Shown: positions 1-6,665 of the stretch, one piece after another
How positions within the stretch are numbered: position 1 is the stretch's first letter
Layout: each line of letters starts with the position of its first letter
Source of the DNA: a virus
DNA: 31,144 nucleotides
Strand: one strand, 5' to 3'
IMG/VR virus record: IMGVR_UViG_3300048118_000055
Span: 1-31,144 of that record
Notes under the pieces: model-generated
Database searches by the model: none
What the model was told of the DNA's origin: nothing
The model's input: the letters and a program-made list of their open reading frames with translations, nothing else
Program-made: the position numbers and the translations under genes

Positions 1-1133
1 ATGTCGATACCGTATTGTGTAGATGCACTAGTATTTGATCCAATTGCAATTGTGTTCGAAGTAGTTGCGCTCGCCCCATGACCTAATGCCAGAGCACTTG
101 CCCCCCAAGCATTCGCTTGCATTCCAACTGCGGTAGCATTGCTACCATTCTTGGTTGTAGCGTTTGGTCCAATCGATGTACCGGCATCTCGCTCAACGAC
201 CGCGCCAGTTCCGATTGCGACGCCATTATTTCCGCCCTGACTAGAACCTACTCGAGCGTCGTTTCCGACTGCAGTTCCAGATGTCCGACTAGATTGTACC
301 TTTGCATTTCTACCGATAGCGACGTTAAATTGGCCGTTTGAAGATGCAGTTGGACCAATTACTACTTGTTGGAGTTCACTACTAGAAGCAGAAGCATCTG
401 GACCGATAGTTACACCAGTATTCCCTACGCTACCCAAAATGTTGTCATCTACAATGCTTTGTACACCAGCAGAGTCTAGACCGCCGCCAGTACCAAGGTT
501 ATCTATTTGAGACTGAATGTCATCTGTAACTGATTTGACCGCAGCCGCAGAAGGCACTTCTGTAGAAGTTGCTCCGTCCAGATCTTGAACGAATGACTCC
601 ATGCCAGGATTGACGCCATCAAAATCGTCTTGTAGACGCAGAGGGTGTCCTGTCTTGATGTAAGTATCGCCGTCCAACTCAATATAATCGGATGTCTCTA
701 AGTCGATCTTGCCTTCTGCAGTGAGGTATATATTATCTTCGGAAATAATATCCATATAATCGACGGAAGTGATATTGACATTTTCAGCAGCGGAGATATC
801 AACATCATCACCAGCAGTTAGTTCGATATCGTCACCAACATCAACGCTAAAGTCGTTTAAAGCTTCGAAATCAACGTCCCATAGAGAACTACCGCCAATA
901 GAGAGTAACTTTGGATCAGAAGGTGCGTCGCTATCCCCATTAAGATCAGCAGATGTGAATAGTTTTGCAAAAGATTCACCACTAAGAACGATCAGGTCTC
1001 CATTGACCATCATGTTAGTATCTACAGTAAATGTTTTTTTGTTTGACATATTAGGTGTCCCGCTTTGTTCAGAAAGAAGGTTTGGGTTATTTGTTTCACC
1101 TGAATTTACATCAGGCGCATCTACATTTGACAT
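1..1133 (-). CDS. Tail-fibre/adhesin-like structural protein, C-terminus cut by window edge
   Basis: The frame is open from an ATG at 1133 to the window edge, giving 377 residues with no stop. Residues 103-158 form seven clean eight-residue repeats, each starting with I, V or M and followed by x-[IL] (starting at I103, V111, V119, M127, I135, I143 and I151). This is the periodicity of triple-stranded beta-helix phage spikes such as the T4 gp5 needle. Residues 241-370 hold about nine repeats of the YadA/Hep_Hag head type (xAIGxxA, e.g. VAIGRNA at 271, VAIGTGA at 305, IAIGSNT at 362), known from trimeric adhesins. I infer a trimeric fibre or spike with a receptor-binding left-handed beta-roll. 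An AAAGG ribosome site lies about 9 bases before the ATG and a late promoter (1175-1182) precedes it, as expected for a virion gene. The exact virion position is unknown. Confidence 0.75.
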   Translation of the reverse strand, partial: MSNVDAPDVNSGETNNPNLLSEQSGTPNMSNKKTFTVDTNMMVNGDLIVLSGESFAKLFTSADLNGDSDAPSDPKLLSIGGSSLWDVDFEALNDFSVDVGDDIELTAGDDVDISAAENVNITSVDYMDIISEDNIYLTAEGKIDLETSDYIELDGDTYIKTGHPLRLQDDFDGVNPGMESFVQDLDGATSTEVPSAAAVKSVTDDIQSQIDNLGTGGGLDSAGVQSIVDDNILGSVGNTGVTIGPDASASSSELQQVVIGPTASSNGQFNVAIGRNAKVQSSRTSGTAVGNDARVGSSQGGNNGVAIGTGAVVERDAGTSIGPNATTKNGSNATAVGMQANAWGASALALGHGASATTSNTIAIGSNTSASTQYGID

Positions 1134-1174
1134 TTTGTTATACCTTTGGTTTATTCAATTGTGCAAATCGCTGA

Positions 1175-1182
1175 TATTTATA
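1175..1182 (-). promoter_or_regulatory. T4-type late promoter (TATAAATA)
   Basis: The minus strand reads TATAAATA, an exact match to the T4 late -10 box recognised by gp55, and the window encodes a gp55 homologue. It lies just beyond the stop of the membrane gene and 42 bases before the fibre ATG, with no sigma70 -35 box. This is the only such box placed correctly before a gene in the window. Confidence 0.75.
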
Positions 1183-1183
1183 A

Positions 1184-1522
1184 CTAGCCTTCTTTTTCTA
1201 AATCCCAAGCGACTCGACGTGCTGGTAGTGGGGGTGTCTTAGGACGTTGTACCCACAAGTGACCATTCTTCTCAGCATCGCTGAATATAGCAACGGTGAT
1301 AAAGAATGCACCAAGCACTGCAAGGTGGCCACCCACACTATAAATGCCATACTTCCACGTGTAACCGGCCCAGAAAGTAAACACTACTGACCACATCACT
1401 GACAAGTAAAACATGAGAATAAACTGTACAAGTTCATTCGGAATGTGTCTCAGTGGATTGACTTTCAAATCAAAGAAAAATCTGTAAAGATCGTAAATTG
1501 CAAATCCGACACTCTTGAACAT
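1184..1522 (-). CDS. Small two-helix membrane protein of the isocitrate lyase operon
   Basis: This 112-residue protein has an aromatic N-terminus, two likely membrane spans (about residues 30-51 and 62-80) and a charged C-terminal tail. I do not recognise a family. A good ribosome site (AGAGGAA) sits 6-7 bases before the ATG. It is the last gene of a unit that starts with tRNA-Glu and continues through isocitrate lyase and cytochrome c, with only 23 bases between it and the cytochrome gene. That placement suggests it works with the cytochrome at the inner membrane, perhaps as an anchor or a subunit of a respiratory complex, but nothing in the sequence proves this. The tail ends on a TAG that abuts the late promoter of the next gene. 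Confidence 0.75.
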   Translation of the reverse strand: MFKSVGFAIYDLYRFFFDLKVNPLRHIPNELVQFILMFYLSVMWSVVFTFWAGYTWKYGIYSVGGHLAVLGAFFITVAIFSDAEKNGHLWVQRPKTPPLPARRVAWDLEKEG

Positions 1523-1545
1523 TTCACTATTCCTCTATAAATTGT

Positions 1546-1857
1546 CTACTTTGATGGTAGACCTTCCTGAATGAAAACACCAAGCGTACCGATCTGTCCT
1601 TCAGACAAACCTTTTGCTTGACCCCACATAAGACCAGACAATGGGCCGCGAGTCTCACCATTCCTATATGATAAGAGAGCGTCGATAATATAATCAGCGT
1701 CCTTTCCTACTAATGCGGGAAACGAACCCATACCCTGACCTTCTGTTCCATGACAACCTGCACAAACCATCCATGTACCACGAACATCTTCAAACCGATC
1801 TTCGTCTGCAAATACTGGTGCACTGATTAGTAACATTGATAATAATAAGTTTTTCAT
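1546..1857 (-). CDS. Secreted class I cytochrome c
   Basis: This 103-residue protein has a cleavable Sec signal (hydrophobic residues 4-16, likely cut after A17 in VFA-DE) and one haem c attachment motif, CAGCH at 32-36. It is followed by GTEGQG and a plausible axial methionine at M77 in a GLMWGQ segment. Size and layout match small monohaem c553/c4-like electron carriers of the periplasm. Haem would be attached by the host Ccm system, since none is encoded here. It starts 13 bases after the isocitrate lyase stop with an AAAGGA ribosome site, so it is in the same unit. A role in carrying electrons to or from a membrane partner is inferred; the next gene is a membrane protein. Confidence 0.88.
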   Translation of the reverse strand: MKNLLLSMLLISAPVFADEDRFEDVRGTWMVCAGCHGTEGQGMGSFPALVGKDADYIIDALLSYRNGETRGPLSGLMWGQAKGLSEGQIGTLGVFIQEGLPSK

Positions 1858-1870
1858 AACTATTCCTTTC

Positions 1871-3112
1871 TTAAAACTGGTCTTCTTCGGTCGAACCCGT
1901 CATAGCTGCGGTAGACGTAGAACCCAATGTAGTTGTAATGGCATCGAAGTAACCGACACCCACTTCTCTCTGGTGCTTCGCACCTGTGTATCCACGTGAC
2001 TCTGCAGCAAACTCTTCTTCTTGTAACAACGAGTATGCGTACATACCTTCATCTTTGTATCGGTTTGCGAAATCAAAGACAGAGTAGTTGGTCTGGTGGA
2101 ATCCTGCAAGTGTGATAAACTGGAACTTGAATCCCATCTTACCCAACTCACGTTGAAAATCTTTTAGTTCTTGATCGCCTGGAATTGATTTGCGCCAGTT
2201 GAATGACGGTGAACAGTTGTATGCCAACATTGCGTCGGGCACTGCACCTTTGACTGCGTCAGCGAAACGCTTCGCATCCTTCAAGTCGGGTGTCGATGTT
2301 TCACACCAAACGAGGTCTGCGTATTCTGCGTATGCCTGACCACGCACACAACCGAACTCTAGTCCCTTGCCCTCTTCGAGCATATAGAAACCTTCTTGTG
2401 TGCGACATTGAATAGATCCCGCAGTACCCTGCGCGACTCTCTTGATAAATGGTTTGTCGATGAGCGAAACATCACTAGAGATTAGTTTAGCAGACTCAGC
2501 ATCGGTACGAGCAATAACGACTGTATCAGTGCCAGCAACGTCACTAGCAAGGCGAGCGGCATTAAGGTTGCGTAGAGCTTGACTAGTCGGTATGAGAACT
2601 TTTCCTCCCAAGTGGCCACACTTCTTCTCGGCAGCAACTTGGTCTTCAAAGTGAACAGCGGCAGCACCTGCTTCAATAAGATTTCTTGCAAGTTCATACG
2701 CATTTAGAACCCCACCGAATCCTGCTTCAGCATCGGCAATAATAGGGGCAAATTCAAACCCGTTTCCATTTTCCAGATATTCGATCTGGTCTTGGCGTCT
2801 AAATGCATTATTGATGCTACGCACAACATTAGGAACGCTATCGACAGCATATAACGACTGATCCGGATAAACTTCGCCATGAGAGTTGGCCGACGCAGCC
2901 ACTTGCCATCCCGAAAGATATATCGCTTTGAGTCCTGCTTTAACGTGTTGTACTGCTTGTTGTCCATTATATGCTCCAAAAGTATTGATGTACTCATTTT
3001 CTTCAAAGAGTTGACGTAGTTTGGTTGCACCCATCTTTGCGAGGGTGTGATCGATTGATACGGTGCCTTGAAGACGACGAACGTCTTGGGGTGAGTAATC
3101 TCGTTTTTTCAT
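1871..3112 (-). CDS. aceA: Isocitrate lyase
   Basis: The enzyme splits isocitrate into glyoxylate and succinate, the first step of the glyoxylate shunt. The 413-residue protein aligns along nearly its full length with bacterial AceA (about 430 residues in E. coli). The signature KKCGH is at 163-167 with catalytic C165. Metal and substrate segments DAEAGFGG (127-134), WCETSTPDL (269-277) and NCSPSFNW (299-306) are present, and the C-terminus keeps the TGSTEEDQF end. No truncation or damaged motif is visible, so an active enzyme is expected. The ATG follows an AGGAT ribosome site 20 bases after tRNA-Glu, and cytochrome c follows after 13 bases. No malate synthase is in the window, so the fate of glyoxylate must depend on the host or on genes outside. 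The early-type promoter at 3218-3245 should drive it. Confidence 0.96.
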   Translation of the reverse strand: MKKRDYSPQDVRRLQGTVSIDHTLAKMGATKLRQLFEENEYINTFGAYNGQQAVQHVKAGLKAIYLSGWQVAASANSHGEVYPDQSLYAVDSVPNVVRSINNAFRRQDQIEYLENGNGFEFAPIIADAEAGFGGVLNAYELARNLIEAGAAAVHFEDQVAAEKKCGHLGGKVLIPTSQALRNLNAARLASDVAGTDTVVIARTDAESAKLISSDVSLIDKPFIKRVAQGTAGSIQCRTQEGFYMLEEGKGLEFGCVRGQAYAEYADLVWCETSTPDLKDAKRFADAVKGAVPDAMLAYNCSPSFNWRKSIPGDQELKDFQRELGKMGFKFQFITLAGFHQTNYSVFDFANRYKDEGMYAYSLLQEEEFAAESRGYTGAKHQREVGVGYFDAITTTLGSTSTAAMTGSTEEDQF

Positions 3113-3131
3113 AACAAATCCTGTAATAATA

Positions 3132-3207
3132 TGGTATCCAGTAGGGGGTTCGAACCCCTGTTCCCGCCGTGAAAGGGCGGTGTCCTAGACCACTAGACGA
3201 ACCGGAC
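3132..3207 (-). tRNA. tRNA-Glu (anticodon TTC)
   Basis: A complete cloverleaf of 76 bases including an encoded CCA. The acceptor arms GTCCGGT and ACTGGAT pair over 7 positions with two G-T wobbles. The anticodon stem CCGCC/GGCGG encloses loop CTTTCAC (anticodon TTC), the T arm is GGGG-TTCGAAC-CCC-like, and the discriminator is A. It reads GAA codons. It is the first gene of the isocitrate lyase unit, starting about 10 bases downstream of the promoter -10 box. Confidence 0.95.
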
Positions 3208-3217
3208 GTTTCACTGC

Positions 3218-3245
3218 ATTATATAGAGTTACTTTAAATCCTCAA
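3218..3245 (-). promoter_or_regulatory. Sigma70-type promoter of the tRNA-Glu/aceA unit
   Basis: The minus strand has TTGAGG (3240-3245), a 16-base spacer and a perfect TATAAT (3218-3223). The predicted start is a few bases before the tRNA 5' end. It overlaps the 3' end of the upstream small gene. Confidence 0.6.
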
Positions 3246-3480
3246 TAAGGATAGTAACCTTTCCCTTTTCCCCTTCTACGAAAATAGCAAAGTCGGACAC
3301 TTCGACATGAACCTGATCGCAAAAGTGTTTTGACACTTCTCCGGCAGACTTGTCGATAGCAGTCTCAATACACTGATATACGCCAATGATTGTTCCCATA
3401 GGATCAAATGCGACGTAGACCTGTTGAGTACTCAGCTTACCATCATTAAAATATGCGGATGGATATGCTAATTTTTCCAC
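3229..3480 (-). CDS. Hypothetical protein, 83 residues
   Basis: The protein is not recognised. It is a soluble, mixed alpha/beta-looking small protein with two cysteines (C37 and C54), no signal sequence and no membrane span. An AAGAGG ribosome site stands 8 bases before the ATG, and a promoter (3506-3534) lies just upstream, so it may be a separate early unit. Its last codons contain the -35 region of the tRNA-Glu promoter. Confidence 0.65.
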   Translation of the reverse strand: MEKLAYPSAYFNDGKLSTQQVYVAFDPMGTIIGVYQCIETAIDKSAGEVSKHFCDQVHVEVSDFAIFVEGEKGKVTILIEDLK

Positions 3481-3505
3481 TTTCGTTACCTCTTAGGATG
3501 TTGTT

Positions 3506-3534
3506 ATTATATCATATATCGAAGTAGTATACAA
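3506..3534 (-). promoter_or_regulatory. Sigma70-type promoter before the 83-residue gene
   Basis: TTGTAT (3529-3534), 17 bases, TATAAT (3506-3511) on the minus strand. The predicted start lies about 19 bases before the ATG at 3480. The -35 box is weak, and the element overlaps the end of the upstream gene. Confidence 0.5.
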
Positions 3535-3748
3535 CCGATAAGAACTCTTTATTCTTAAATCTCACGACAAAATCTGTACGATCCTCTATAGGAACAATTA
3601 CCTTTCTTGTCTTGAGAATCGATCGTTTTTCTTCGTACGACTTCTCAAATAACTCCCTTACAATTCTTTGTGTGTCCGTCTCCAACGGAACAAAATCTTC
3701 GGGAGTAGTAGTATTTAGATAAAACGCAATTGCAAGTTCAGGTAACAT
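3512..3748 (-). CDS. Hypothetical protein, 78 residues
   Basis: The function is not recognised. I chose the ATG at 3748, one base after the TAG of the hydrolase gene, because a GGAAG ribosome site lies 6 bases before it. A longer frame reaching 3790 would overlap the hydrolase by 41 bases with no ribosome site. The protein is charged, rich in E, R and K in the middle (about residues 25-55), and ends in aromatic VVYYFDI. It is translationally coupled to the SleB-like hydrolase, so a link to lysis or to controlling the hydrolase is possible but unproven. Confidence 0.6.
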   Translation of the reverse strand: MLPELAIAFYLNTTTPEDFVPLETDTQRIVRELFEKSYEEKRSILKTRKVIVPIEDRTDFVVRFKNKEFLSVVYYFDI

Positions 3749-3749
3749 A

Positions 3750-4277
3750 CTATTCTTCCACGTAAAATATATGGTCACCAATGCGGCCAACCAACGTCAT
3801 CTTTCTACTAAAACTCCAATCAGGTTCTACATAATCGGCGTGGTAGTGCGTAGCACCTTCTGTGATACCCCTGAACTTCCTGTAAGAAAGAATATCTTCT
3901 GCAATACCCTTTGACCTCAACCAAGCGTAGGTCTCTACTGGAACGTCTGATTGTCCATCACAGTACCAACTAAACTGACACATGTTTCTCTTAGGAATGA
4001 ATCGTCCACGCTGTACACCCCAATCACTAAACACAGCTTGTTTAACAACACCACATATCGTATCTGGATACTTATCATTCTTAACACGATTGAGAGTAAC
4101 GTCTGCGACAGCATATTGGCCTGCAAGACTTTCACTCCGTGCTTCGTGATAGATGTTTAGAGATAGACACTCAAGTTCGTCCATGGCGTTAATCTTAACA
4201 TTCTCGGCATTTACATATCCGACATATCCGAAGATTGATAACAAAGTTAATGTACACACGCCACGGAAGATTTTCAT
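3750..4277 (-). CDS. SleB-like cell-wall hydrolase with signal peptide
   Basis: This 175-residue protein has an N-terminal hydrophobic signal (about residues 5-22, possible cleavage after VNA at 24). A Hydrolase_2/SleB-type domain follows: LNIYHEARSES with the likely catalytic E45, then QYAVADVTLNRVKN, CQFSWYCDG and the terminal GATHYHADYVEPDWS block typical of the family. Members cut glycan strands of peptidoglycan. The export signal suggests either a signal-arrest-release endolysin or a periplasmic hydrolase that needs no holin. The ATG overlaps the preceding small gene as ATGA. No holin or spanin is obvious nearby. Confidence 0.85.
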   Translation of the reverse strand: MKIFRGVCTLTLLSIFGYVGYVNAENVKINAMDELECLSLNIYHEARSESLAGQYAVADVTLNRVKNDKYPDTICGVVKQAVFSDWGVQRGRFIPKRNMCQFSWYCDGQSDVPVETYAWLRSKGIAEDILSYRKFRGITEGATHYHADYVEPDWSFSRKMTLVGRIGDHIFYVEE

Positions 4278-4399
4278 AGAGTCATCCTTAAAAGTTTCTC
4301 CAACTTCTTAATCTTCTTCAGTTGTTTAGGAGTTGGATTCTCTCCAGCTTTACGACGAAGAATCGCATACTCTCTAGTAAGATTAGCTTGATATACCAT
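4274..4399 (-). CDS. Very small basic protein, 41 residues
   Basis: The start at ATG 4399 is preceded by a strong GAGGAGG ribosome site about 9 bases away, which lies inside the end of the upstream gene. The 41 residues are strongly basic and predicted helical, with PTPKQLKKIKKLEKLLR near the end. The stop overlaps the hydrolase ATG as ATGA. No family is recognised. Coupling on both sides and the ribosome site make it a credible gene; nucleic-acid or membrane-surface binding is only a guess from charge. Confidence 0.55.
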   Translation of the reverse strand: MVYQANLTREYAILRRKAGENPTPKQLKKIKKLEKLLRMTL

Positions 4400-4607
4400 T
4401 CTGCATTTCCTCCTCACTATACATAAACCCAAAAGAACTTTGGACCATACTAGGTTGGGCACTAAAATAGTTTCTAACCATCATGAATGCTCTGCGCAAC
4501 TCAGGGTCGGTGTCGAGTTCTTTATCTTCTAGGATAGCGAAATCTAGTTCGTCAACAACTATTTTATCGAACTGATCATCGTCGACGTAAACGTCTAGGT
4601 AAGGCAT
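4383..4607 (-). CDS. Acidic hypothetical protein, 74 residues
   Basis: The start at ATG 4607 is supported by a GGAG ribosome site 8 bases upstream and by the promoter at 4639-4667; a longer frame running back to 4787 would cross the promoter. The N-terminus is very acidic (VYVDDDQFDK), and a central helix-like segment follows. No family is recognised. It is the first gene of the hydrolase unit and overlaps the 41-residue gene by 17 bases. Confidence 0.6.
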   Translation of the reverse strand: MPYLDVYVDDDQFDKIVVDELDFAILEDKELDTDPELRRAFMMVRNYFSAQPSMVQSSFGFMYSEEEMQNGISS

Positions 4608-4638
4608 AGTACTACTCCACTTTTTGATTGATGCGAGT

Positions 4639-4667
4639 ATTATACTATAATAGATGTCACATGTCAA
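4639..4667 (-). promoter_or_regulatory. Consensus sigma70-type promoter of the hydrolase unit
   Basis: Perfect TTGACA (4662-4667), a 17-base spacer and perfect TATAAT (4639-4644) on the minus strand. The expected start is about 4632, giving a 25-base leader to the ATG at 4607. It occupies most of the gap after the SGNH-like gene. Confidence 0.85.
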
Positions 4668-5427
4668 TGAATTTTTTAAACAGAATGTCAGAAAATATGA
4701 CTTGAGTCTTTTCGCCAGGGTGGCCATGAGGTTTAAGATCATTATTCTCAACTGCGATCGTGTATAGATCCTTTTCCTTTCCCGCACCTATGCGGCTTGT
4801 ATTTTTGAGATCTATGATGGAATTCTTTAACCAAGACGAATACGCTGGCATACTTCCTGTCAAAACACTATCATCTGCATCAGGCTTTTCGTCGCGTAAG
4901 ATAGACATAATGTTTGTCCAACATCTTCTGTGGAAGAACCCCTGCACAAGTTTGATGTCCATGCTGTCGCATAAAAGTTCTAGGGTTTTGATTTTAGTGA
5001 GGGTGTGCATCACGTCTGTACGTGAGTCATAAGCGTTATCAAACCAATCTTCTATAACACTACGTTTTCTACGATCGTATATTCCCTGAGTACGCAGTGG
5101 AGAAAATTGAGTAACATCATTTTGTCGTTGAATCTTAATCTCTCTTTCTTTAGGCATGTACTCGACAAGTTCGGCGCGTTGGAATGCAGACCATATTACA
5201 ACGATATGTGTAACAGGCGTTTCTTGTCTAGGACGATGGAGATAATCCGTAACTTCACGAAATATTTTATCATTACCGGCACCACAAGAACCCAAGTTGG
5301 TATAGGGTATCGCCATTTTACCCGCAAGAATATGAGTGAAAGTCAAAGGCCAATGTGTGGGTGGATTGTTATCAAAACCTTTCAGTTCGTCTCCCCAGAC
5401 GAAACTACACCCTGCGGTCAGTAACAT
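4657..5427 (-). CDS. SGNH/GDSL-like hydrolase family protein
   Basis: This 256-residue protein starts with GCSFVWGDE, where S8 fits the block I nucleophile. SCGAGNDK (47-54) carries the glycine and asparagine of the oxyanion hole blocks, and a late PHGHPG (233-238) could supply the catalytic histidine. That order matches SGNH esterases and acyl hydrolases. Similar proteins in T4-like marine phages are usually left unnamed. Its ATG overlaps the iscU stop as TAATG, placing it at the end of the long run beginning near 12368. The substrate is unknown; carbohydrate or lipid deacylation is possible given the nucleotide-sugar genes upstream. Confidence 0.65.
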   Translation of the reverse strand: MLLTAGCSFVWGDELKGFDNNPPTHWPLTFTHILAGKMAIPYTNLGSCGAGNDKIFREVTDYLHRPRQETPVTHIVVIWSAFQRAELVEYMPKEREIKIQRQNDVTQFSPLRTQGIYDRRKRSVIEDWFDNAYDSRTDVMHTLTKIKTLELLCDSMDIKLVQGFFHRRCWTNIMSILRDEKPDADDSVLTGSMPAYSSWLKNSIIDLKNTSRIGAGKEKDLYTIAVENNDLKPHGHPGEKTQVIFSDILFKKFIDM

Positions 5428-5801
5428 TAGTTTTTCTCTTTATAGTCTTTGATCGCAGCCTTGATCGCATCTTCTGCGAGAACACTGCAGTGAATTTTTA
5501 CGGGTGGAAGTGCGAGTTCTTTGGCGATGTCTGTATTACGGATATTCCCTGCGTCTTCGATATTTTTACCTTTGACCCATTCGGTGAGCAAAGAACTAGA
5601 AGCAATAGCACTACCACAACCATAAGTTTTGAATTTCGCATCTTGAATAATTCCATCATCACCGACAAGAATCTGGAGTTGCATAACGTCACCACACGCG
5701 GGTGCACCGACCATGCCAGTACCAACGTTGTCGTCTTCTTTGTCCATCTTTCCCACGTTGCGTGGGTTCTCGTAGTGGTCTAGAACCTTGTCGGAATACA
5801 T
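5427..5801 (-). CDS. iscU: IscU Fe-S cluster assembly scaffold
   Basis: IscU receives sulfur from IscS and builds [2Fe-2S] clusters for transfer. The 124-residue protein is full length (bacterial IscU is about 128). The three cluster cysteines C36 (APACGD), C62 (YGCGSA) and C105 (KIHCS), the assembly aspartate D38 and H104 are all present. LPPVK at 98-102, the motif bound by the chaperone HscA, is intact, implying it can use host HscA/HscB. No IscS, IscA or chaperone is encoded here. It is coupled by TAATG overlaps to a 2OG-Fe(II) oxygenase upstream and an SGNH-like gene downstream. Confidence 0.95.
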   Translation of the reverse strand: MYSDKVLDHYENPRNVGKMDKEDDNVGTGMVGAPACGDVMQLQILVGDDGIIQDAKFKTYGCGSAIASSSLLTEWVKGKNIEDAGNIRNTDIAKELALPPVKIHCSVLAEDAIKAAIKDYKEKN

Positions 5802-6481
5802 TACTCTGTCTCAATCTCTTCAATCAACATGTCACGCATGGCACGTGCCTGTGCGTCTTCAGGGTTATCTACACTACCATTATTCACAAACTTATATGCG
5901 AGGGTAATGCGTTGACACTCTGTATATGCGGCGTGCCAACAGTGTAGGTCTTCTTCATGACCTGCACCGAAATAATAGTGACGACACTGCCATCCAGGCA
6001 CATCATCAATCTTGATAATCTCATCTGTCTTCTTGTCATAGTACTCAAAGAACCCGTCTCCGGTCTCTGACCACGTAAACAAGACTTGGTACGCATTGGC
6101 ATCAAAGTTAGTATGCCAACCCACAAAACCGCCTGGCGGATAGTAAGATAGTAGAGCGGACGTATGTGCGCCAAGTTCTGACGCAAAGTCATATTTGACC
6201 TTTTGCATAAATCCACCCCACATCTCCTTATCTTCGCGCACCATCTTAGAGATTGGTTGTGCGAAGTATCTATCGGGCGGGCCAACCAGACCATCACGGC
6301 CGCGAGACAAACAGTCTTCGAGGTACTCACGAGATGTGTAGTACGACCCCAAGTCTACATCCTTGCGTTCGTGGTAGGTCCAATACTTTTCGTCGTTGTA
6401 CGACGGTTTAGACAGCATCTCATCTGAGAAACTGTTTAGAGTCTCTAACAACTCTTTATTACGAATTACTACTTCAGTCAT
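5801..6481 (-). CDS. 2OG-Fe(II) oxygenase-like protein (copy 1)
   Basis: A 226-residue protein with a double-stranded beta-helix pattern like phage 2-oxoglutarate/Fe(II) oxygenases: YYPPGGFVGWHTN (113-125), FTWSETGDGFF, then CWHAAYTECQRITLAY with H183 and R191. H123 and H183 fit the iron histidines, and R191 fits the 2OG carboxylate arginine. The usual acidic ligand (HxD/E) is replaced by N125 (WHTN). A second protein at 30275-30922 shares the whole core including the same asparagine. The substrate is unknown; such phage enzymes may act on proteins, nucleic acids or metabolites. Its stop overlaps the iscU ATG. Confidence 0.75.
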   Translation of the reverse strand: MTEVVIRNKELLETLNSFSDEMLSKPSYNDEKYWTYHERKDVDLGSYYTSREYLEDCLSRGRDGLVGPPDRYFAQPISKMVREDKEMWGGFMQKVKYDFASELGAHTSALLSYYPPGGFVGWHTNFDANAYQVLFTWSETGDGFFEYYDKKTDEIIKIDDVPGWQCRHYYFGAGHEEDLHCWHAAYTECQRITLAYKFVNNGSVDNPEDAQARAMRDMLIEEIETE

Positions 6482-6665
6482 TGTCGCGAATAATCACCAT
6501 TGAATAACGATCTTTCAGTGTATTTTTAAATACAATAGTATCACCAGATTTTAAATTTAATTGGTCCATCAAATCATCATTCAGTTCAAAGGCAATTTCG
6601 CCATCTTCAACTTCAACTACTGGACAAATCCAAGAACTAGAAATTATCTTGTTCGAATTCTTCAT
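6474..6665 (-). CDS. Small SpoVT/AbrB-like fold protein
   Basis: I took ATG 6665 (63 residues); a longer frame to 6698 overlaps the upstream gene further without a better ribosome site. After W12 the sequence has the swapped-hairpin pattern GEIAFELNDDLMDQL-LKSGDTIVF, as in AbrB/MazE-type DNA-binding or antitoxin domains, where the beta strand is followed by a short helix and GD. No toxin partner is adjacent. Short proteins like this are common in marine T4-like phages. Regulatory function is inferred only from the fold. Confidence 0.55.
   Translation of the reverse strand: MKNSNKIISSSWICPVVEVEDGEIAFELNDDLMDQLNLKSGDTIVFKNTLKDRYSMVIIRDND

Noticed and set aside
769-1242. Plus-strand open frame of 157 codons
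   Set aside because: It lies over the fibre gene, which has the clear repeats and promoter; the plus-strand product is low-complexity serine-rich and has no ribosome site.
4383-4787. Longer form of the acidic 74-residue protein starting at 4787
   Set aside because: The extra 60 codons cross a consensus promoter and overlap the SGNH-like gene; ATG 4607 has a proper ribosome site.
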